Source: Candidatus Acetothermia bacterium
Lineage (GTDB): Bacteria; Bipolaricaulota; Bipolaricaulia; RBG-16-55-9; DRXL01
Assembly: GCA_028275205.1 (NCBI GenBank)
Contig: JAPWVB010000053.1
Span: forward strand, 1 to 8,457
DNA: 8,457 nucleotides
Direction: 5' to 3'
In this document: positions 1 through 6,154 of the stretch, one piece after another
Layout: every line of letters begins with the position of its first letter
How positions within the stretch are numbered: position 1 is the first letter of the stretch
Translations under genes and position numbers: made by a program
The notes under the pieces: generated by a model
What the model was told of the DNA's origin: nothing
The model's input: only the letters and a program-made list of their open reading frames with translations
Database searches by the model: none

Positions 1-1896
1 CACGGCGCGTTCGTCTCGGCTGCGCGCAACGTGAGCAACGTGCTCGTCGAGAACAGCACGTTCAACAACAACGACCGCAACCGCGACACCGTCGGCGACG
101 GCGTCCAGGTGACCGCCAACGAAGACCTCAGCCAGATCGCCGTGCGCGGCACGACCGCCAACGGCAACTACGGCGGCATCCGCGTCGGCGCCGCCGGACG
201 CCAGATCGCCCAGAACGTCCTGGTCGAGAACTGCACGGCCAACGACAACGTCAAGGAGGGCGTCAGCCTCTTTGCCGGACGGGACTTGATCACCGGCACC
301 GTCAAGGGCTGCAAGCTCTCCGGCAACGGCATCGGCGTCTACATCGAGGCCGTGCAGCGCGGCACCGACCTCTCGGTCACCGACAACAAGATCGTGGGCA
401 AGAACGGCACGGGCGTGGGCATCCAGCTCAAGGCCACCAACACCACGATCAGCAAGAACGACATCCGCAACAACGAAACGGGTATCCTGGTGCACAAGGC
501 CGCAGGCTCCAAGGCGAACAACAACAACATCGCCCGCAACGAGAAGTTCGGCGTGGACGCGTCGGCGCTCGCGCCGGGCGAGGAGTTCGACGCCACCAAC
601 AACTGGTGGGGCGAGCCCTCCGGCCCCAAGGCCGCGGATAACCCCGGCGGCATCGGCGATCGCGTCAGCCAGAAGGTCAAGTATAAGCCGTTCTTGGGCG
701 AGCCCGCCGTCCCAACGGAGACCGACTTCGTCGTCGAGTCCCTGACGGCGGACAAGACCGACGTCACCGTCGGCGATAGCGTGACCTTCAACTACACCAT
801 CAAGAACAACGGCACGGAAGAGGGCACGCAGGAAGTGACGGTCGTGATCAAGGACGGCCTGGGCAATGTCGTGAACCAGTTCAGCCGGCAGATCACGGTC
901 AACCCTGCGGGCAGCCGCGTGGACGTCTTCAGCTTCATCTTCCAGACGCCGGGCACCTACACGGTGACGGTCACGGCGCAGCCCTCCGGCAGCACCAAGT
1001 CCGTCACGGTGAGCGTCGCTGGGACTGCGGCATGCCTGCCGTTCGCCCTGGATAACAACCCCAAGAACCAGAAGATCGATGACGCGGAGATCATCACCGC
1101 GATTGACCTGTGGGTCCGGGGCGGGGCTGTGCCCGGCTGCAGCCCACCGGTGACGATCAGCGACACTCAGATCATCCAGCTCATTGATCTGTGGGTGAAG
1201 CAGAGCCAGCTGACTGTGCCGCTTGGCGGCAAGATGACTTCTCAGAGCGCGACCCTGAGCGTGGCGAGCAATTTCGCCACGCTCGGGGCCTCGGTCCGCG
1301 CCGTCCGCCCCGGCGATTCTTTCGTCGTGACGGTGAACGTGGACGCCAAGGACGGCATCAGCGGGCTTTTGCTCAGCCAGGCGCTCCCGGCGGGCTGGTC
1401 GGCCAAGCCGGTCCAGATGAGCGGCGCGTACTTCAAAGCTTCGGAGAACAAGTGGCTCTGGCTCAACGCCAAGGGCACGGTCTCCGTCAGCTATGAGGTG
1501 ACCGTGCCGGCCACGGCCCAGCCCGGGCTGTACACGATCGCTGGGCGGGTCAAGGCCGCCGTGCCGGGCATCGAGTCCGAGCTGCAGCCGCTCACGGTCG
1601 AAGTCCTGGGTGCGCCGGTGGCGCTCGCGGTGAAGGCGATCACGCTCAGCCAGCAGCCGGTGCGCAGCTCTGGCGCGTACTTCATCGTTGAGGGCGTGGG
1701 CATCGCCCAGACGACGGTGCGCGTCTTCTCGATGACGGGCAAGCTGGTCTTCAGCCAGACGGCGCAGGGCAACGTCGTGCCCTTCTCGGCCGCTTCTGAG
1801 CTGGCCAACGGCGTCTATCTGTACGTCGTGACGGTGCAGGGCGCCGACGGCCAGACGCTCACGAGCAAGATCGCTAAGCTCGTCGTGTTGAGATAG
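1..1896 (+). CDS. Secreted beta-helix protein with CARDB, dockerin-like and FlgD/T9SS-like C-terminal modules (5' end outside window)
   Basis: The reading frame is open from base 1, so the true start lies upstream; the GTG at 31 has no convincing ribosome site and is probably internal. 631 codons are visible. Residues 1 to about 235 are parallel beta-helix coils rich in N-N-x-x-x-G-V turns, closing with DATNNWWGEPSGP, a typical end cap of NosD/PbH1-type helices. Residues 241-341 form a CARDB-like Ig fold (TDFVVESL...GDSVTFNYTIKNNG). Residues 342-404 hold two helix repeats, IDDAEIITAIDLWVRG and SDTQIIQLIDLWVKQ, bracketed by two cysteines, resembling a degenerate dockerin. Residues 409-535 are another all-beta domain (RPGDSFVVTVNV, LPAGWSAKPV). 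The last ~90 residues (VRVFSMTGKLVF, LANGVYLYVV, KLVVLR) match FlgD/T9SS type A-like tails. It is likely a surface or extracellular protein; whether it binds or cleaves polysaccharide cannot be told. A terminator hairpin follows the stop. Domain order is clear, exact function unknown. Confidence 0.9.
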   Translation, partial: HGAFVSAARNVSNVLVENSTFNNNDRNRDTVGDGVQVTANEDLSQIAVRGTTANGNYGGIRVGAAGRQIAQNVLVENCTANDNVKEGVSLFAGRDLITGTVKGCKLSGNGIGVYIEAVQRGTDLSVTDNKIVGKNGTGVGIQLKATNTTISKNDIRNNETGILVHKAAGSKANNNNIARNEKFGVDASALAPGEEFDATNNWWGEPSGPKAADNPGGIGDRVSQKVKYKPFLGEPAVPTETDFVVESLTADKTDVTVGDSVTFNYTIKNNGTEEGTQEVTVVIKDGLGNVVNQFSRQITVNPAGSRVDVFSFIFQTPGTYTVTVTAQPSGSTKSVTVSVAGTAACLPFALDNNPKNQKIDDAEIITAIDLWVRGGAVPGCSPPVTISDTQIIQLIDLWVKQSQLTVPLGGKMTSQSATLSVASNFATLGASVRAVRPGDSFVVTVNVDAKDGISGLLLSQALPAGWSAKPVQMSGAYFKASENKWLWLNAKGTVSVSYEVTVPATAQPGLYTIAGRVKAAVPGIESELQPLTVEVLGAPVALAVKAITLSQQPVRSSGAYFIVEGVGIAQTTVRVFSMTGKLVFSQTAQGNVVPFSAASELANGVYLYVVTVQGADGQTLTSKIAKLVVLR

Positions 1897-1920
1897 TAGC
1901 TGTTTTTGATCGGACTTGGG

Positions 1921-1960
1921 CCGCCCCTGGGGGGAGCACCCCCGGGGGCGGATTGTTTTT
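1921..1960 (+). terminator. Rho-independent terminator after the first beta-helix gene
   Basis: A 13-bp GC-rich stem (1921-1933 with 1939-1951, one G-U wobble) closes a GAGCA loop and is followed by ATTGTTTTT. It begins 24 nt after the stop codon. A near-identical hairpin occurs at 7509-7545. Confidence 0.8.
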
Positions 1961-1997
1961 GACCCCTCCCCCGGCCCCTCCCCGGCGCGGAGAGGGA
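1949..1997 (+). repeat. CCCCTCCCC dispersed repeat, copy 1
   Basis: About 48 nt starting CGGATTGTTTTTGACCCC and ending GCGCGGAGAGGG is almost identical to 6874-6920, with a diverged inverted copy at 6155-6190. All three copies lie between genes. Confidence 0.7.
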
Positions 1998-2013
1998 AGA
2001 AAGGGTGAGGGGG

Positions 2014-2082
2014 AAATCACGGAGGGGCACGGAAGATTTTTTCCATGCTTTCCGTGGCTCTTTCCGTGCTTTCCGTGATTCC
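2014..2082. repeat. ATCACGG-type palindromic intergenic element, copy 1
   Basis: The left arm ATCACGGA (2016-2023) is complementary to the right arm TCCGTGAT (2072-2079). Internal CACGGA and TCCGTG units add further pairing. Related elements lie at 6017-6145 and 7559-7655, with a shortened form at 2456-2519. Confidence 0.7.
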
Positions 2083-2095
2083 AGACCCAGAGAGA

Positions 2096-2125
2096 TTGGG
2101 CCCCGACGCGCGCGTGTGCTATACT
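2096..2125 (+). promoter_or_regulatory. Extended -10 promoter of the small membrane operon, copy 1
   Basis: TTGGGC (2096-2101), an 18-nt spacer and TATACT (2120-2125), preceded by the extended -10 TGC. Only 8 nt separate the -10 from the ATG at 2134, so transcription should start at or within a few bases of the start codon. The arrangement is conserved at 7671-7700. Confidence 0.7.
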
Positions 2126-2133
2126 AGGGGGCG

Positions 2134-2337
2134 ATGAATCCGAAACAGCGGGAAGTCTTTGCCGAGAAACTGATGGACGTTGGCAATATCGCCGCCGGTG
2201 CTTTGATCTTCGGCCAATTCTTTAGCGAACAAGGCTTCCGTTGGGAGCTGACCCTCTTAGGGCTGGCGGTGATGGCCGGGCTTTACACCTATGCGTACTT
2301 TCTGCTAAGATTCAAAGACGAAGGGAGTGAACAGTGA
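2134..2337 (+). CDS. Small two-helix membrane protein (67 aa), first gene of duplicated pair
   Basis: The protein is 67 aa. A charged amphipathic start (MNPKQREVFAEKLMDV) leads into a hydrophobic segment at about residues 17-31 and a second at about 39-58 (LTLLGLAVMAGLYTYAYFLL), followed by a short acidic tail (KDEGSEQ). This predicts a two-pass inner-membrane protein. The stop overlaps the next start (TGATG at 2335-2339), so the two genes are translationally coupled. The start is fixed by the conserved paralogue at 7709, which begins with MNPKQREV too. There is no usable Shine-Dalgarno: AGGGGG sits only 3 nt before the ATG and probably precedes or spans the transcription start. I do not recognise the family with certainty; a loose resemblance to short DUF-type membrane proteins gives no function. 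Confidence 0.8.
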   Translation: MNPKQREVFAEKLMDVGNIAAGALIFGQFFSEQGFRWELTLLGLAVMAGLYTYAYFLLRFKDEGSEQ

Positions 2338-2450
2338 TGGAGATGCTGCCGCTCTATGTGTTTTTGGTCGGGATTTTTGTCATCGCTTCGGTGTTCGTTC
2401 TGCCCACGCTGTGGCAAGACTGGCGGCGGGCGCGCACCGGCCACAAGTAA
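2337..2450 (+). CDS. Single-pass membrane microprotein (37 aa), second gene of duplicated pair
   Basis: The protein is 37 aa: one hydrophobic helix (about residues 4-24) followed by a basic tail, DWRRARTGHK. The positive tail predicts an N-out, C-in topology. It starts inside the stop codon of the preceding gene (TGATG). The paralogue at 7899-8006 (35 aa) keeps the layout and an identical ten-residue tail while the helix residues differ (MEMLPLYVFL versus MDTVLLLLLI). That supports a translated protein rather than chance reading of a repeat. It may assist or stabilise the partner membrane protein, or be part of a larger complex, but nothing in the sequence says which. The family is unknown to me. 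Confidence 0.7.
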   Translation: MEMLPLYVFLVGIFVIASVFVLPTLWQDWRRARTGHK

Positions 2451-2455
2451 GCCCG

Positions 2456-2519
2456 GAATCCCGTGAGCGAGCTTGGCTGCTCTATAGTCCAGACGAAGTC
2501 TGGTGCTTTCCGTGATTCA
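2456..2519. repeat. Shortened palindromic intergenic element with CCAGACGAAGTCTGG hairpin
   Basis: A 6-bp perfect stem with a GAA loop (2489-2503) is followed directly by TGCTTTCCGTGATT, the right arm of the ATCACGG element family. The same hairpin plus arm order occurs at 6088-6145, so this looks like a reduced version of that element. Confidence 0.6.
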
Positions 2520-2522
2520 GAG

Positions 2523-2551
2523 TTGCGCGGCCGGGGCGAGCGGGGTAGGAT
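2523..2551 (+). promoter_or_regulatory. TTGCGC-type promoter, copy 1
   Basis: TTGCGC (2523-2528), a 17-nt GC-rich spacer and TAGGAT (2546-2551). It is nearly identical to the element at 8024-8052 and similar to those at 3721 and 6190. No convincing gene starts directly behind it; it may read into the gene at 2680. Confidence 0.5.
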
Positions 2552-2615
2552 AGCCGATGGATGAAAGGGCGAGGAGCTACCGGACAAGCAAGACCCCCCC
2601 ACGTCCCCGACGTCC

Positions 2616-2644
2616 TTGGCCGTCCTCACAGCACTCCCTATAAT
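2616..2644 (+). promoter_or_regulatory. Sigma-70-like promoter of the calcium-binding repeat gene
   Basis: TTGGCC (2616-2621), a 17-nt spacer and a perfect TATAAT (2639-2644). The expected transcription start near 2651 leaves a roughly 30-nt leader with AAGGGAGG at 2663-2670. Confidence 0.75.
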
Positions 2645-2662
2645 GCGAACAATCTTATACGC

Positions 2663-2670
2663 AAGGGAGG
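2663..2670 (+). promoter_or_regulatory. Ribosome binding site deciding the start at 2680
   Basis: AAGGGAGG ends 9 nt before ATG 2680 and 6 nt before the alternative TTG at 2677. The ATG is preferred because it is the stronger start codon. Confidence 0.7.
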
Positions 2671-2679
2671 CGCGTTTTG

Positions 2680-3705
2680 ATGCGGATCAGCCGAGGGACA
2701 GCGTTCGGCGTCCTGGTCGCCGTGGCCGCCGTGGTGGGGATAGCCCTGGCCGCGACGATCCGCGGGACCAACGGGGATGACGTCTTGGTGGGCACCAGCG
2801 GGCCCGATACGATCCGGGGCCTGGCAGGCAACGACACGATCTATGGCGCCGGAGGGGACGATAAGCTCTTCGGCGAGGCCGACAACGACACGATCTGGGG
2901 CGAGGATGGCGACGACATGCTCGACGGCGGCCCGGGGAACGACATCCTCGACGGTGGCTTGGGCAAGGATACTCTTGTGGGCGGGCCGGGCAAGGACCGG
3001 CTGAAGGGCTTCGCCGGCAACGACACGCTGCAAGGCGGCCCGGAGGACGACCAGCTCGAAGGGGGAGACGGGGCGGACTCGCTCGCCGGTGAGGACGGCA
3101 ACGATCGGCTCGACGGCGGCCCCCATAGCGATAGCCTCAGCGGTGGAGCCGGAAACGATATCCTCCTTGGCGGCGGGGGCGACGACGGCCTCAGCGGCGA
3201 CGAAGGGGACGACGAGCTGGACGGGGGCGAGGGGGACGATCGCCTCAGCGGCGGGCCGGGCAACGACAGGCTCAGCGGCGGGCTGGGCCATGATCGGCTC
3301 GTGGGCGGCGAGGGCAACGACAGCCTCGACGGCGGGGTGGGCAACGACAGCCTCGCTGGCGGCCTGGGCGACGACACCCTCAGCGGCGGCGAGGGCAACG
3401 ATATCCTCATGGGCGACGCCGGCAATGATGCCCTCAGCGATGGCCTGGGGAAGGATTTCCTCTACGGGGGCCTGGGCAACGATCGCATCACGCTCGTCGA
3501 GGACGAGAACACCGACTACGTCTTTGGCGAGGACGGCGACGATCTCATTGTGCTGGGGGAGTTTTCCGGGGCGGATGTGATCTCCTGCGGGCCAGGCAAC
3601 GATACAGTCATTCTGGGGGGCAACAGCGAGGCGCGTGCTCCCAACGGGACGATTCTGAGGCCCGGCAATCCCGGCGACAGCGGCTGCGAGACGATCAAGC
3701 CGTAG
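2680..3705 (+). CDS. Exported RTX-like calcium-binding nonapeptide-repeat protein
   Basis: The protein is 341 aa. An N-terminal Sec-type signal peptide (MRISRG, then a hydrophobic run, cleavage likely near ALA/AT at residue 24) precedes 27 uninterrupted nonapeptides of the GGxGxDxLx type (residues 29-271). After a short break (LVEDENTDYVF) a 28th repeat follows (GEDGDDLIV). In this family the repeats bind Ca2+ between turns of a parallel beta roll. The C-terminus has two cysteines (SCGPGND and SGCETIKP) that could form a disulfide closing the roll. No enzymatic domain is present, so it is a pure beta-roll protein, possibly structural, adhesive or ion-buffering at the cell surface. Classical RTX toxins leave by type I secretion without an N-terminal signal; this one appears to use Sec. 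It has its own promoter and a strong ribosome site, and no terminator is visible before the next gene. Confidence 0.9.
   Translation: MRISRGTAFGVLVAVAAVVGIALAATIRGTNGDDVLVGTSGPDTIRGLAGNDTIYGAGGDDKLFGEADNDTIWGEDGDDMLDGGPGNDILDGGLGKDTLVGGPGKDRLKGFAGNDTLQGGPEDDQLEGGDGADSLAGEDGNDRLDGGPHSDSLSGGAGNDILLGGGGDDGLSGDEGDDELDGGEGDDRLSGGPGNDRLSGGLGHDRLVGGEGNDSLDGGVGNDSLAGGLGDDTLSGGEGNDILMGDAGNDALSDGLGKDFLYGGLGNDRITLVEDENTDYVFGEDGDDLIVLGEFSGADVISCGPGNDTVILGGNSEARAPNGTILRPGNPGDSGCETIKP
2764..3492 (+). repeat. 27-nt tandem coding repeat, 27 units
   Basis: 27 contiguous 27-nt units each encode one calcium-binding nonapeptide. The units are diverged in DNA but keep the G-G-x-G-x-D-x-L/I-x pattern. Units at about 3250-3410 (GGPGNDRLS, GGEGNDSLD, GGVGNDSLA) are the most alike, suggesting recent unit duplication there. 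Confidence 0.9.
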
Positions 3706-3720
3706 ATCTTCCCCCTTCGT

Positions 3721-3750
3721 TTGCGCGGCGCGGGTGGGTGGGGGTACAAT
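3721..3750 (+). promoter_or_regulatory. TTGCGC-type promoter before second beta-helix gene
   Basis: TTGCGC (3721-3726), an 18-nt G-rich spacer and TACAAT (3745-3750). It belongs to the family also seen at 2523, 6190 and 8024, and would give a leader of about 30 nt containing the ribosome site. Confidence 0.6.
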
Positions 3751-3772
3751 AGCTCATCCGATCTCATTCGTG

Positions 3773-3783
3773 AAGGAGGGAGG
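3773..3783 (+). promoter_or_regulatory. Ribosome binding site deciding the start at 3788
   Basis: AAGGAGGGAGG lies 4 nt before ATG 3788, and its leading AAGGAGG is 8 nt away. This selects 3788 over the in-frame GTG at 3734, which lies upstream of the -10 element. Confidence 0.8.
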
Positions 3784-3787
3784 CAGG

Positions 3788-6007
3788 ATGCGTCTTCTTA
3801 TAATTGTCGCGGGGTTGGTGCTCGTCCTTGGCGGGCCAGTAGTTGCGAAGGAGCTGAAGGTCACAAATTCTCTAGATTTTGCTAATTGCGCTGCCGGTAT
3901 CGCGCTGACTGCTGGGCCGGATGCCGGCCAGACGGCTCTTGCCGGGGATACGTGTGTGGTCATGCCGGGGGCTTACGTAGCCACCGTCACGGTGACCCTG
4001 CAGAATCTCAAAATATTGGCCAACGTCGGGGCGACCCTGAACGGGCAGATTCTTATTCAGGCCAACGGCGTGCAGATCGGCGCTGCGGGACAGGGGTTCA
4101 CGATCAACGATAATGCCGGCCCAGCGGGTATCCAGATCAACGTCGGCATGGGCGCTACCCAGAACATCACGATCGAAGGGAACGTCGTCACGTCTACGGC
4201 GGGCCCAGCGATCCAAAGCAATGGCAACGGGGATCTGCGCAACTTGCGAATTCTCGGCAATCAACTGCGCAGCATCGTGGCCAACGGCATCAGTTTTATA
4301 CACACCGGCGCCCTCGAAGATGCCGTGATCGCTGATAATACGCTTGAGACCAACAGCGGCGCGGGGATCGGCTTTCTCAACGGGCGCGTCCGCACGCTCT
4401 CCATCAGCAATAATCGCATTAACAACAACGCTGCCGACGGCGTTGTTTTTGTGAACTCAAGCAGCGTGGAGGAGCTAGAGCTCTCGCGCAACACCATTCG
4501 GGGCAACACTGTAGGAGGAGTGCGGTTCGGCAACGCCGGGGGCGTCAGCGGCGTTGCGTTCTCCGGCAACACGATCTCAGCCAATCAGAATTTCAATGTG
4601 CTCTTTGCTAACGGTGGCTTCGTCGAGGACGTCTCGTTCGAGGGCGACGAGCTCAGCACCACGACGATGATGGGCGCGCCAGGGGTCTGGATCGCCAACA
4701 CAGGAGTCACCGAGCGTCTCAGATTTACAAACGTGCTCATCGAGCGCAATAACGGCCACGGCGTCTGGGTGCAGAACGCCGGGAGATTGCGCGAGTTGTC
4801 TATAGTGGGCGGGCGCATCCGCAACAACGCCGGGCATAACGTCTTCATCGAGCACAGTCTTCCGGGCACGGATTTTGGTGTCTCGAATGTACTCTTCCAA
4901 GATGTCGTCATCGAGCAGGCCGACGACAACGGCGTGCGCATCGTAACGAACACAGCTGAGATCGGCCCTCTGAGCTTCAAGAATGTGCTCTTGGCGAAAA
5001 ACGGCGCGCTGGGGATCTGCGTGCGCACGACCACGGGGACGATGGGCGAGATTTCCATAGAGAGCTCGACGGTGCGGGAGAGCCAGGGCGGGCCGGGCAC
5101 GACCTCGTGCGATGGGATGGCTCCCCAAGCCGAAGGCTCTGGGGTAGAGATTCTCACGCTGGGCACTACCCCCGTCAGCAATATCAGCATCCGCGAGAGC
5201 GTCTTTACGAACAACGGGGGCTTTGGGCTGCGCTTGCACGCCCTGGGCAACGATCGAGTCTCGAAGATCGCGATTCAGGGTAATCGCTTCGAGCAGAACG
5301 GCACGCGCGCGGCTGTGGGCCAGGGTTCCGGCGTGAGCATCCGCGGCGAGATTGTCGAAGAGATAGTAGTCAACCCCACGGTCGCCAACGACAACAACGA
5401 TCATGGGGTCGAAATCACAGCATCACGAGATATTTTAAACGTTTCGATCTCTGGCGGGGAATTTTCCAACAACGACAGAAATCGCGACGGTGTCGGGGCA
5501 GGGATCTCCGTCAGCGCGAACGAAGACTTGTTGGGCTTGCGCGTGACTGACTGCAAGCTGTCGGGCAACACCAAGGGGATTCGGGTGCAGGCCGACACCG
5601 CTCGCGACCATCACGTCAATAACTGCGAGATTTCGAATAACACCCAAGCGGGGGTGGAGGCGTCTATTCCCAACGGGGAGAATTTAGACGCGACGAATAA
5701 CTACTGGGGCAGTCCGTCGGGGCCGAGCGCGCCCAACGGGGCGGTGGGGCAGGTGACGTTTACGCCGTTCTTGGCGGCTCCGCCGGGCGGACCCACGCCC
5801 CCGACCCCGCCGACGCCGCCCACACCTCCACCGCCGCCGGCGGGAGGCTTTGCCGCGTGCGCCGCGGGAGCCGACAATAGAATAGACGACATCGAGATGT
5901 TGGGGATTTTAGACGCGTGGATCAAGGGGCGGAGCTATCAGAGCTGTGGCGTGCCCACGGACTTGGACGTCTTGCAGGCGTTGGATCGCTGGGTGCGCGG
6001 GGTGTAA
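3788..6007 (+). CDS. Secreted right-handed beta-helix protein with Pro-rich linker and C-terminal dockerin-like module
   Basis: The protein is 739 aa. A signal peptide (MRLLIIVAGLVLVLGG, cleavage likely after VVA at residue 20) is followed by roughly 600 residues of parallel beta-helix coils with repeated N-x-I-x-x-N-x-x-x-G-V/I patterns, as in PbH1/NosD-type proteins. The helix ends with LDATNNYWGSPSGPSA, then a Thr/Pro linker (about residues 665-685) and a C-terminal 54-residue module: AACAAGADNRIDDIEMLGILDAW then CGVPTDLDVLQALDRWVRG. That module has two helix repeats and two cysteines, as in the protein at 1-1896. The two share NNNDRNRD/SNNDRNRD and ANEDL motifs near the end of the helix, so they are paralogues. 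It lacks the CARDB and FlgD/T9SS-like tail of the first. It is likely extracellular, with a carbohydrate-binding or adhesive role possible; no catalytic residues can be named. It is driven by its own promoter. Confidence 0.9.
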   Translation: MRLLIIVAGLVLVLGGPVVAKELKVTNSLDFANCAAGIALTAGPDAGQTALAGDTCVVMPGAYVATVTVTLQNLKILANVGATLNGQILIQANGVQIGAAGQGFTINDNAGPAGIQINVGMGATQNITIEGNVVTSTAGPAIQSNGNGDLRNLRILGNQLRSIVANGISFIHTGALEDAVIADNTLETNSGAGIGFLNGRVRTLSISNNRINNNAADGVVFVNSSSVEELELSRNTIRGNTVGGVRFGNAGGVSGVAFSGNTISANQNFNVLFANGGFVEDVSFEGDELSTTTMMGAPGVWIANTGVTERLRFTNVLIERNNGHGVWVQNAGRLRELSIVGGRIRNNAGHNVFIEHSLPGTDFGVSNVLFQDVVIEQADDNGVRIVTNTAEIGPLSFKNVLLAKNGALGICVRTTTGTMGEISIESSTVRESQGGPGTTSCDGMAPQAEGSGVEILTLGTTPVSNISIRESVFTNNGGFGLRLHALGNDRVSKIAIQGNRFEQNGTRAAVGQGSGVSIRGEIVEEIVVNPTVANDNNDHGVEITASRDILNVSISGGEFSNNDRNRDGVGAGISVSANEDLLGLRVTDCKLSGNTKGIRVQADTARDHHVNNCEISNNTQAGVEASIPNGENLDATNNYWGSPSGPSAPNGAVGQVTFTPFLAAPPGGPTPPTPPTPPTPPPPPAGGFAACAAGADNRIDDIEMLGILDAWIKGRSYQSCGVPTDLDVLQALDRWVRGV

Positions 6008-6016
6008 AGAGTATCT

Positions 6017-6145
6017 GAATCACGAAAGGCACGGGACAAGCTTCGCTTGACGTTCATCGTGCCGCCTGCGGCGGCACGATGAACGGTCCAGGCGAAGCCT
6101 GGCGGATTCATCCGCCGACTATCCTGCTGTGGCGCTTTCCGTGAT
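6017..6145. repeat. Palindromic intergenic element with four back-to-back hairpins
   Basis: Outer arms GAATCACG (6017-6024) and CTTTCCGTGAT (6135-6145) belong to the ATCACGG family. Between them stand CAAGC/GCTTG (6037-6049, loop TTC), a perfect 15-bp stem (6052-6066 with 6070-6084, loop TGC), CCAGGC/GCCTGG (6088-6102, loop GAA) and GGCGGAT/ATCCGCC (6101-6116, loop TC; it shares two bases with the third). No T tract follows, so it is not a standard terminator. Confidence 0.75.
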
Positions 6146-6154
6146 CCCACCCAT

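Larger units (their letters stand above)
1921..2551 (+). repeat. Duplicated intergenic module, copy 1
   Basis: The order is terminator hairpin, ATCACGG palindrome, extended -10 promoter, two small membrane-protein genes, and TTGCGC promoter. The same order recurs at 7509-8052. Stretches around the two promoters and the 3' end of the second small gene are close to identical between copies, while the gene bodies have diverged. The G/C-rich block 1959-1997 and the hairpin at 2489-2503 are present only in this copy. Confidence 0.75.

Noticed and set aside
2327..2515. A 62-codon + frame overlapping the microprotein gene at 2337
   Set aside because: It is out of frame with the conserved 37-aa product, has no counterpart in the second copy of the module and no domain features.
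2638..3425. Long minus-strand and alternate-frame reading frames opposite the nonapeptide repeats
   Set aside because: They are periodic shadows of the 27-nt tandem repeat (low-complexity Pro/Ser or Val/Ala-Pro), with no ribosome site or family pattern.
2764..3492. Non-coding tandem repeat or CRISPR
   Set aside because: The 27-nt periodicity is fully explained by in-frame calcium-binding nonapeptides in an intact gene.
4577..5404. A 275-codon minus-strand frame opposite the second beta-helix gene
   Set aside because: The opposing + strand gene has signal peptide, ribosome site and domain structure; the minus frame has no recognisable motif and arises from GC-rich codon bias.
6052..6084. Rho-independent terminator of the second beta-helix gene
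   Set aside because: The 15-bp stem is perfect, but no T-rich tract follows and it is embedded in a row of other hairpins.
6017..6145. CRISPR array
   Set aside because: The repeats are palindromic stems of different sequence with no regular repeat-spacer spacing.
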